From assembly GCA_016490735.1 (NCBI GenBank), contig JAEMWC010000241.1, positions 582,001 to 646,000 on the forward strand: a DNA stretch of 64,000 bases, written 5' to 3'. This DNA is from Pachyseris speciosa (lineage: Eukaryota > Cnidaria > Anthozoa > Scleractinia > Pachyseridae). Positions 55,503-64,000 of the stretch are shown here, in pieces (the first letter of the stretch is position 1; each line of letters opens with the position of its first letter). A program made the translations under genes and the position numbers. The notes beneath the pieces are model-generated. The model was not told the origin of the DNA, did no database searches, and worked only from the letters and a program-made list of their open reading frames with translations.

Positions 55503-58500
55503 ATGATGGCGACAGATCCTGTTTCTGGAGAGAAACCTGCCAAATATGAATGTAAGTATGGAAACAGCCGTGGTTGTCGATTATTGCCAGTCAATGTAAG
55601 ACCTCCCATTCAGATCATGAACTCGATTTAACAAATAGATTCTTGCCGTGCGTCTGTTCAGTAATAGATCACAGATGACGTCAAAATGTGGTAAAAACAA
55701 AGAAGTGACACACGAGCCGCAGGCGAGTGTGTCACTGATGTTTTTACCACATCTTCTGTGATCTATTACTGAACAGACGCACGGCAACATGGAATCTATT
55801 TGTTTTATATGATAAAGAAACAAAATGCAAGCAAAAAACTTGTTTATTTTCACATTTCTGGAAAAAAGTGGGTCGTGATGACGTAATCTGTGCATCTGTC
55901 TTCTAATTGGTCATAGCTAAGAACCAATCACAAGGCGTGAACTATTCACCTTATTATATAAATAACAAGACGCTCTATGAGCGTTAACTCGGGATACTTT
56001 TGTGCTGCAGAAGCCGGACGCACGCTCTCTGATTCTCGAAACTATCGGGCTAGTGCTTAAATGCTTTTGGGTTCACATAAGGCCTTTTTGTTCACGTACG
56101 AGAAAAGCTCGTTAAACTGTTTTGAGAGTTGCCATCCATATTTGTTGTCAGCTGTTGTTGTTTACTTCTAAATTAAGTGGCAACATCTGCCGTTTTTTCT
56201 CTCTACAAAGCTTGAAAACATTCGCATAGACACTTTCTCTTAAGATATTGGATATTCAAAACTCGAAAACACAAGGCTAATCGTTTCCGTGTAAGTGACA
56301 TGTTTCTCAGAAGCAATCCAGATATCACGTATTGTAAAAAGAACTTGAAATTCAAACTGCTCTATTTTCAAAACAAAGCATGTTACTTGGCTTAAAATGT
56401 CATTTACCTGATGAAGGTAAAAAATGTAAATATTTAATTGTCGTTTTTTTTTTTCTGGCATCGCTTGAAAACCAAAAATTCGCAAACTTGTCTCAAAATA
56501 TAGAACTGTCACAGCGATTGAGTTGTGGTATAAACCGGATCAAATTACATCAAAACAACTTTGTGATTTTCCAAATGTAGAACTGTCACAACGTTCTAAT
56601 TCAAGTCAATACTCACAGCACGTGCGAGACTTCCAACCTTGTCTTAAATTCTGCAAACCTTTTCACACGGACAGTCTGTACAGTATTAAAATTTACAAAA
56701 AAAAAAAAAATTACAAATTTACAAAAACACAACTTTACAAAGATATGTGCAGGAAAATTTGTTCCGGTGGTCGAAGTGGATTATTTAACCTTGAGTGTTC
56801 ACTTGCGGTCACGTATTAAATGGAAGGTATCACATTACGAAAACAACTTTTTGCAAATCTGTAATTTTTCTGTCACAGCATTCAAATTCGACTTGTGATA
56901 TCGATTAGCCGATAAGCACTACTCTTGCAAGGCTTCCAACTTTTTCTTAACACTCGGCAAACCTTTTCATGGGGACAGACTTTGCTGTATTAAAATATCT
57001 AGCTTCACAACTCAAACAGGATGAATTTGCATAACTTCAAAACAGCTGTCGCATGATGTTAGCCTTTCGACGTTTGGACTATGTTGTTTGCTTTAACCAA
57101 TGAACACACCACCACGTGCCTGCTATTGTGCATTGGCCAATCCAAACACCGGAACGTAATTGTATTGTGTATTTTGCTGCACAGGAAAAAAAAAGACTGA
57201 AATCTGACACATTTTATAACTCGGTATACTTACAGTATCCCAAGTAAAAACAGATGGGCATCAAATTGACAGAATCAAGACCCACAGATATCTAGGGATC
57301 GAAATTGGTGACACTCTAACATAGCACTCTCTTATTATAAACCAAATAAAAAAAAAAGTATCTAGTGGCCTGACAGTTTTAAAGCGAGCTAAGGCTTTAG
57401 TACCACCAAGCCACTCTCTAGTATATCTACCTCGTTCTTACTGCAAAAAGGCAACTGCTAAGCTAAAGAGGCACTAAGTCACTCTCCAGTATATCTACCT
57501 TGTTCTTAAAGAATTAAAGTGACTACTGAACCGGCAAGCCACCAAGCCAGTCTCTAGAATGTCTATCTCATTTTTAAAGCACTAAAGCGACTACTGAGCT
57601 GGCGAGCGACCGAGCCACTCTCTAGTACTGTATATCTACCTCATTCTTAAAGTGCTAAATTGACTACCAAACCGGCAAGCCACCAAGCCACTCGCTACAT
57701 GCACCAATCAAGAGAATAAAAATAAAAGCAAAACCAAACCTGTTTGTTACGCCAGAAATCATACAACTAATGAAAAACAAATGACAAACTACGTTGGAAT
57801 GCATATAAATTTTTTAGACATTAAGTGAAGCATGAAATCCATTTGGCTGAAAGGACTTGCATGAAATTGTAGATTATGAATAGCAAAGGTAACACAAACT
57901 CCATATGAAAGGAGATTAATTATTGATTTTTGCCAAAAAATCTCCCAGTCTACCACAGTTTAATGAAAGTCACGAGAACGTGGCCAACAGTTTTGATAAA
58001 TATTTCACATCGGTTGGACATTTAACAGCTCTTAAAGCCAATCAGTCAGCAAAGGACCAGAATTGGACTTCCGATTCACACATCCATGCAACCTCTAATG
58101 TTCCTGCACTGAGCTCATCTTTTAATGAATAATAGCTCAAAATGTTTGGTAAATTTACTTAGTGACAAACTGCATGTGGATTTAGATGGTTTTTTTTTCA
58201 CATGTCAACACAGATTTGGACCATACAGCTGATGTTCAGTGAGTATTGTTATTGTCATTCAGTTTGTACATATTTTAAATATTGAGTATAGTCCTACATT
58301 TATAGTAATTTGTTGCTATTTTATGTGAATATTTTGTACTTTTCTGAGCATTCTTAATAATATATTTGTTTTAATTTAATGTTTTCTTTTTCCAACCTAA
58401 ATATTCATTCAAAAGTATTTGATACAAATTATGATGGTGAACTGCGATTTTTTCGCTGGACTTTTGATGGGAGTCTTCACACAGGAAATTGGAAGTTTGT

Positions 58501-61017
58501 ACAACATGTTGTATTCTTAGACCCATTTCAAATGTTGTGCCAATGTCATGCTAAGCTGGCTCAACTCTTCATGTAGCTTGACTAAAGCGTGACCAGGTTT
58601 CAGACGTTGAATTTAATTCAGTCAAACTTTGAAAGTAAACCACCATCAAACATGCGCAAGAGGAAAGTGCTCTGGATTTCCCCAGATTTTGTAATGTAGA
58701 GTTCAGCATGACAGTTGAGATACTGCTGTGTAGCATGACAGGGCTTATCAAAAGACATGCTCAGACTACCCCGTGTTACCAGAAATTGGGGAAAGCAAAG
58801 AGTTTGCCATCACTCTCTAAAAGACTGGAATAAATTAGAGAGAGAGAGTCCAGAAATGCACTGAATATTGCTACTTTTAAGCGAAATGTGTTTGCCAGAT
58901 TTTTTAATTAACCCTATCAGTAAGAATTTTTGTAGTTTTAGCTTCTTGTTTTAATCAGTTTTTATCAATTTAGAGTTTTTAACCCCATCGATAATATCTT
59001 TGTAGTTTGTAGTATCTTCTACTTTTAATTGCAGTTTTTATCATTTGTAAGTTTGTCTTACATTAGGACCTTTCTGAAAACCACGTTATGTGATGGAAGC
59101 TTCCTAATAAAAGATTGTTATTATTACTGGTATTTTATCATCATTTATCATTATTTTATCAACTCGGTTACAAATGTTGTGATACTGTTGTTTGTAATGA
59201 CGTGATCAATTTAGTTTTAGGGAGTCAGAGTAGCATTATCCCTCATCACTTTATGCTGGGTATCCTTTCATGTACTATTTCAGTCTGTTGCAGTTACTGT
59301 AGAATGTCACTTGCATGCCCTTTGTATCTTTTAAATAAATTTACTATATTTATCCTTTTTGCAGGCTTCATGCTTGTATCCTTTAAATTACTAGAATTTC
59401 TCTGTCAGTTGTTGTTTATAAAGATTTACTGAGCATCGTAAATCACAGTTAATGGAGTGTGATGCTTCTGATCTAAGTTATTGTTTGTACATGTAACTCA
59501 TGCCACGAAACGAGCCATGAATTGTACAACATTTATCTCTTTGTTGTCTCAATAATACAACATGCTCTTCTAATCGCCCAAAGGTCGATTACTTTCTATC
59601 ATGCACCTATGTCTCAAAAACTTGTAACACTCATTCCGCATGGCTGTAGCGGTAAATACCTCCATTCATGTCTCCTTGTAAACACGTGCGTTCCTGTAAA
59701 TCTATGGTATGCGATTTTCCATTGGCTTAGTTTTTAGACGTATGTCTAGCTATATAAAGTATATCTTGAGCCATTCTGCTCATTCACTTAATAGCTTTCC
59801 TTACATTACTGTAGTCAGTGTCTCAGAAATTTGTAATTGCTGGGGAGATAGGTTGGGCGTTAGTCGTGCTATTGTCACACGGGGAAGTCGAACGTCATGC
59901 TGATAGCAGAGCGGTGTCCCTCCTTAACGCCAACATTTTGTGTTGTGTTGTTTTTCCGTTTAGTTAGCATACAATATCGGAATTGCGACATTAATAGTAT
60001 TTTGTTGATATAACATCCCTGGCCATTGCTATCTGATGTGGACAAAATGTTTTTTTATTGTTTACATCCTGTAAATCATGTACTCTATCAATACAATTCA
60101 TAGTGTGATTCTTCCTTTATTGAAGTCATTGCTAATGCAATGTTACAACCAACAAGGGGGTGATGATCTGAAGGAGGCCTTTGAACAGGTATTGATTCTA
60201 TTAGCCAACAGCTGAATTCATGGATGTGTTGTAGAATCTTGCATCTTGTACCTTGTATTGTATGATGGCTCTTATGTTGATCCCACTGTATCGCAGGAAC
60301 TGTGTTATCACATTTAATGAGTTATCAATCTGACCTCCCCTTATTTTGTTGTTTGTTTGTTTGTTTGTGTTCTTGCTTTTTAACCCAAATGTGCTTACAA
60401 ATTAAATAAGACACGCCTAAATTATCATTTTATCATTGTATTTTTCTTGAGGTGCCTGTAGCCCGAATAAGCCCTAATGGTTTCTATATGGGCATCCTCG
60501 CCTAATGCTTTTCTTTTATCGATTATTTAATATCTCTTGTAGTTTAATATATATTTATTTTGTAATTTAAAACAACAATAAGTGGCAAAAATAAACTGAA
60601 ACTGAAACTGAGCTTATTAAAGGTATGGTTAGTCATTCATTTTCTTATGTTACACTCAATAACTCTACTTGATGTTATGTTAAAAGTATACTTTTTTGCA
60701 GCACTTTAATTTTTTAACATTTCAATATGGCGGCAATATTTTCATGCTGAGTGGGGTGCCACTGCACATGACTGGAAACTTCACAGGGTGTCTTAAAGGA
60801 AACTAGAGAACAGGGACTGGACTTATGTCTATAGAACAATAAAACTAAATTTTCTCTCTTTAGAAGACGAGGAAGTAGCCACAGTAACTGTGAGCAGATC
60901 CTTGTCTTCAAGTGTTCATTGATATGATTTTTTTAAAGGTAGCAACAGCCATGTTTGGCTATATGACTGATTTAGAAACTGTGGATGTTGTGAGAGCAGA
61001 AGAAATCACTGCAGAAG
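55503..61017 (+). CDS. Unidentified divergent gene, partial exon set
   Basis: Exon 1 begins ATG at 55,503 (MMATDPVSGEKPAKYE) and ends at gtaagtatgg. Two later exons are supported by splice sites and phase: 60,104-60,188 (ILPLLKSLLMQCYNQQ then GGDDLKEAFEQ, after ttcatag, before gtattg) and 60,939-61,017 (VATAMFGYMTDLETVDVVRA then EEITAE, after tttaaag, before gtgtgcat). The latter two join in frame. Exon 1 does not join exon 60,104 directly in frame, so exons are missing or these belong to different genes. No domain is recognised. The intron is full of LINE debris. It continues beyond 61 kb if real. Confidence 0.4.
55629..55805. mobile_element. 177-bp palindromic MITE
   Basis: Ends aacaaatagattc and inverse gaatctatttgtt; arms of about 75 bp include cgtgcgtctgttcagtaata and its inverse. 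It lies in the first intron of the plus-strand gene. Confidence 0.75.
55966..57249. repeat. 1.2 kb dispersed repeat, copy B
   Basis: Same orientation and nearly the whole length of copy A (26,611-27,790). Differences include an expanded A-rich tract at about 56,698-56,730 and loss of one end base in the right terminal repeat (agtatcccaagt). Confidence 0.8.
57250..57410 (+). mobile_element. LINE ORF2 fragment (post-RT region)
   Basis: Reads DRIKTHRYLGIEIGDTLT, a stop where Trp is expected, then HSLIINQIKKKVSSGLTVLK. This is the segment after the RT palm of non-LTR elements. Starts exactly where dispersed repeat copy B ends. Confidence 0.6.
57923..58132 (+). mobile_element. LINE fragment (region ahead of RT), tentative
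   Basis: The peptide HENVANSFDKYFTSVGHL resembles the 'FNxYFTSVG' block preceding the RT domain in LINE ORF2 proteins. Short and degenerate. Confidence 0.45.
58750..59125 (+). mobile_element. LINE 3' end
   Basis: C-terminal pieces KDWNKLERES and, after a (GA)n slip, RNALNIATFKRNVFARFFN and stop. A 3' untranslated region ending aataaaagattgttattatt follows, typical of a LINE tail. Confidence 0.6.
60430..60612 (+). mobile_element. LINE 3' untranslated tail with (GAAACT)n
   Basis: cctgtagcccgaataagccc leads to a terminal aaataaactgaaactgaaac repeat; short hexamer repeats of this kind end CR1-like LINE copies. No ORF remains. Confidence 0.5.
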
Positions 61018-61026
61018 GTGTGCATA

Positions 61027-61080
61027 TAATAATTATAATAATAATAATAACTGCCATAATAATAATAATAATTATTATTT
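61027..61080. repeat. (AAT)n microsatellites
   Basis: Runs of aataataat/attatt; a second run is at 61,407-61,490. Confidence 0.85.
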
Positions 61081-61694
61081 AATATCTTATATTGCACAAA
61101 TTACATAGAAGATGCTCACTTGCACATTACAAACTGAAATGTACTTTGAACATTCAAACACTACAACAAATTGTGTATATGTATTTACATGCCTATATAT
61201 CTATTAACTACATTCGTCGCAGTGGAGGTTAGGTGCCCTGAGACAGCCAGGAGCTGACTGATAACCCAGCCCCTCCACAGTGGAACCACGCACGTGGCCA
61301 CCAGTGTCTGCAACCAAGCCACAAGCCCCCACACCCCTGCTCCCCAGAAGAGATGGATAAAACCCTGGGCACCTGTCACACTGAATACAAATTCAGTGGA
61401 AGGAAAAATAATAATAATAATAGTAATACTAATGGACTAATAATGATAATGCTAATAAAGCCAATAATAATAATAATAATTATGATTTAAAAAAAATTAA
61501 TAACCATAATGTACCATGGGAGCGGGAGGGTGGGGAACACAACAAACAGTCTGCCAAGACAGCAAGAACTCGCATGAGGAAGAAAAAACCAGGATCGCGT
61601 GACAAGAGGCAAGCCTGCTTCAAAGACCACTGACCGCTGACCATAACATGCAAAAAAACCGCTAACCAACCACCGCCACAAATACGCAACAAAT

Positions 61695-62115
61695 ACCACT
61701 AACCACACAAGCTACAGTCCTGTAAAATGCATAAGGGATACAATCACCCTTGACAGGACACGCAAAAATGCTAACAGACTGCTAATTGCAAACAATACAC
61801 AATAAATACCGCTAGCCACATCTTGCTACTGTCCTGCACAAACGCATAAGGGATACAAACACCCAAGACAGGACGTGCAAATCTGCTAAAATACGCTAAC
61901 CACTCACTGCAAAAATATGCAATAAATACCGCTAACCGCATATTGCTACAATCCTGCAAAATGCATAAGGGATACAAACACCCTAGACAGGACACGCGAA
62001 AACCGCTAACCACTCACCGCAAAAAATATGCAATAAATACCGCTAACCACCCATAGCTACAGTCCTGCAAAAACACATAAGGTATGCAAACACCCTAGAC
62101 AGGACATGCAAATTC
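61695..62115. repeat. Tandem repeat, about 115-bp unit, four copies
   Basis: Units contain gctacagtcctgcaaaatgc, ataagggatacaaacaccct, agacaggacacgcaaa and caataaataccgctaaccac. Copies differ by 10-20%. Confidence 0.75.
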
Positions 62116-62589
62116 GCTAACAAAAAACCGCTGACCACTCACCACAAAAAGTACGCTAACAAAAACACTGCTAATACAGTAGTAGGACCAAAGAATGCTA
62201 AAAACTAGTAGGACAGACAGGAAAATAAACCATAAGATGAGAGCAGCCAATAAGAATAAAAAACACTAACATACCAAACTGACAATGCTCCTAGTAGCTA
62301 ACTAAGTTAAATTGCATTTAACCAAATTTACATTACTCCTTATGAAGAAATAAAGACATTTAAATCTCAGAATTGATATAAATAGAGCAATGGTTGGCTT
62401 GTTGAACAATGGTTGGCAGGAGAACTTCTGTTTAGTTACATTTGATAAAAAATTGATTCAAATTTGGAAATAATATTTCATAAATCTAAACATTTTTTGC
62501 AGTGAGCTTGAAAGAATTTCTTTTAATCATTTTTGTTTTTCTAGCATTTTATCTTCCATTATGTTTTAAGTATTTTTCTTACCAGTAAA

Positions 62590-62652
62590 GGAGAGCATCA
62601 GGGGTAGGGTGGGGCAGGGTTGGGGTAGGGTGGGGCAGGGTTGGGGTGGTGG
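62590..62652. repeat. G-rich minisatellite with quadruplex potential
   Basis: Repeats of gggtagggtggggcagggtt; four G-tracts per unit. Confidence 0.85.
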
Positions 62653-63024
62653 AGGACCTATTACATAATCTGTCGTCCAAACAGTATGTTTCATAATTAT
62701 AGAAATTGGTTTGTGTAGTTTCACCCCAGCTAACTTAGGTTTGTCCTGACCTTACACCTTAAGGGCCCATTGAAGTATCTCGTTGCCAAGATACACGGTT
62801 GCTACCCAAGTGCAATTTCACTTCCGGTCAGCCAAAAGATTTTCGCGCGCTTTTTTCGGCGCCGGCCCGTCGCTGATTCAAGTCGCCGGTAACTTTTTTT
62901 TACTTCGTTGCAACAAACACAAGAAAAACTTTTTGTTTACATTTTTATTAATTAATTTTCTGCTTTACGTTTACAACATGTGAGTCGTGCCTTAATTTTT
63001 GAAACTTGAGTTTTCTGCCTGAAA
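62653..63024. other. Upstream region of the edge transposase frame
   Basis: Contains a short CG-rich patch (ttcgcgcgcttttttcggcgccggcccgtcg region, about 62,840-62,875) that may be a promoter. No coding signal. Confidence 0.35.
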
Positions 63025-64000
63025 ATGTCATCCACGTACGGACGTAAACGGAAAGCCGCATCGATGACTGCATGTCGATAGAGAAATCTTGAAAAGGTGA
63101 CAGTTAAAGATTTCCAGTGTCAGGTTGGGAATAGAAATCTCAAAGATGCAGAGACACAAACTGAAATTAGTATTGGGCTGTCATCACCTGGAAACTTCAT
63201 AGGAAACTCTGTGTCCGCGGCCTTTTTGACCGCTCCGAAGCTCTCTGACATCTCTTATGATAAAACTGTGCAATCCTGTGGACCTGTGTCCGTGAAATGT
63301 CCTTCCGAACCTGAGAAACTCAACTGTTTAGATATAACACAAATAAACGAAGCTATCGAGGCCACTAAATTGCAACCACTCTCCCAAGACAGCATGGAGC
63401 AACAGACAGTGAGCAAGGAGGCTTGTAAATTATCCTTGAAAGCAACTCTATCACAAGAATTTCATTCTTACATCAAAAGTGCTAAGCACTCGATAGAAAA
63501 CCTGACTGATAATGGTGAGCTCGAAGCTTGTGATGGACAACTTCTCCTTACAACATCAGCCTTGCTTGAGAACTTAGTTAACAGTAATTTAAGTAATTTA
63601 CAGCACTGTGACTGTGAAAAAGAAACTAAATTCGAATTTTGTTCGGTAAAACAAAACACAGTTGATGAGTTCGAGTTCGAATGTAGTCGATGTGGGAAAA
63701 AAGTCAACTTGAAGAGTAGCATTCCTGTCGTTAAGGCCACAACTCGTCCAAGATCTGTAATCCGTAATCTCGTTGCTCTTTCATTCCTTGTCAATGGGCA
63801 ATATTTCAAAGATTACCACAAAATTCTCGGGACTCTTGGTCTGGATCACGTCAGTTCCACTCAGTGGATCCATATTGTTGAATGGATTGCGCCGTTCGTA
63901 AAAGGGATCGCCGACTGGAGCGTGCAAGAAGCAAGAACTGAGGCAGTTCGACGTGGAGATAAGTCATCATTACACATACAGTTCGACGGCTTTTATCTGA
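63025..64000 (+). pseudogene. N-terminal part of a Mutator-like or related transposase, runs off the window
   Basis: From ATG at 63,025 (MSSTYGRKRKAASMTACR) a single in-frame TAG occurs at 63,079; after it the same frame stays open for about 305 codons to the window edge. The open part has a cysteine cluster (LQHCDCEKET, FEFECSRCGKKVNLK), then STQWIHIVEWIAPFVKGIAD and ends at SLHIQFDGFYL. A 'QFDG' at the start of a hydrophobic strand is where the first catalytic Asp of an RNase H-fold transposase would be. I recall similar architecture in cnidarian mutator-like transposase-domain proteins, but the catalytic region is beyond the window. The early stop may be mutation, readthrough or an intron boundary. 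Confidence 0.45.

Noticed and set aside
59115..59737. 105- and 71-codon hydrophobic frames
   Set aside because: T-rich sequence next to LINE tails gives Leu/Phe-rich frames by composition; no other support.

Overview
This window is a repeat-dense piece of an intron-rich, AT-rich animal genome. The mix of element types suggests a cnidarian, most likely an anthozoan or coral: a DIRS-type tyrosine-recombinase retrotransposon, L2/CR1-like LINEs, IS3-like integrase transposons, Mutator-like transposases, a G2E3-like HECT gene and dozens of foldback MITEs. The species assignment is inference. Host genes occupy only a small part of the sequence.

Layout. 1-4.5 kb: three small 3' exons of a Ser/Thr-rich protein with a hydrophobic C-terminus, with MITEs in the introns. 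4.5-9.5 kb: MITEs and a small two-exon gene fragment whose intron carries a foldback element and which is followed by a decayed inverted copy of itself. 10.5-14.7 kb: an IS3-like integrase gene split by a 3.35 kb foldback element that has the same type of ends. 15.3 kb: a tRNA-derived SINE. 16.4-24.7 kb: a minus-strand G2E3-like HECT ubiquitin-ligase pseudogene, split by a TIR element (17.8-19.4 kb) and by a complete DIRS element (20,051-24,680) that sits inside its first coding exon. 25-29.9 kb: LINE pieces, MITEs and a 1.2 kb dispersed repeat.

29,972-46,841 is the centrepiece. It is a 16.87 kb DNA transposon inserted in a LINE reading frame. A perfect 10-bp target-site duplication flanks it, and two mirror-image arrays of a roughly 55-bp palindromic minisatellite lie just inside its ends. 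It carries one intron-containing gene with, in order, a protein kinase, a candidate cysteine protease, a RecQ-type helicase with zinc-binding tail, a zinc-finger plus Mutator-like DDE transposase, and a Tudor-like C-terminus. A 1.9 kb IS3-like element has inserted into this gene with a 6-bp duplication. Two further frameshifts separate the helicase from the transposase and the transposase from the C-terminal domain, so this copy is probably dead.

46.8-48.6 kb is the rest of the target LINE. 50.5-55.3 kb holds a well-supported host gene on the minus strand, an IQCC-like IQ-motif protein in three exons, divergently paired with an unidentified plus-strand gene starting at 55,503 whose later exons may lie at 60.1 and 60.9 kb. 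The rest is LINE debris, a second copy of the 1.2 kb repeat, tandem repeats and, at the right edge, the start of another large transposase-like reading frame with an in-frame stop.

Insertions can be ordered by nesting: LINE, then giant element, then IS3-like element; and HECT gene, then DIRS. In each nested case, removing the insert rejoins an open frame, which is internal evidence for the boundaries given.
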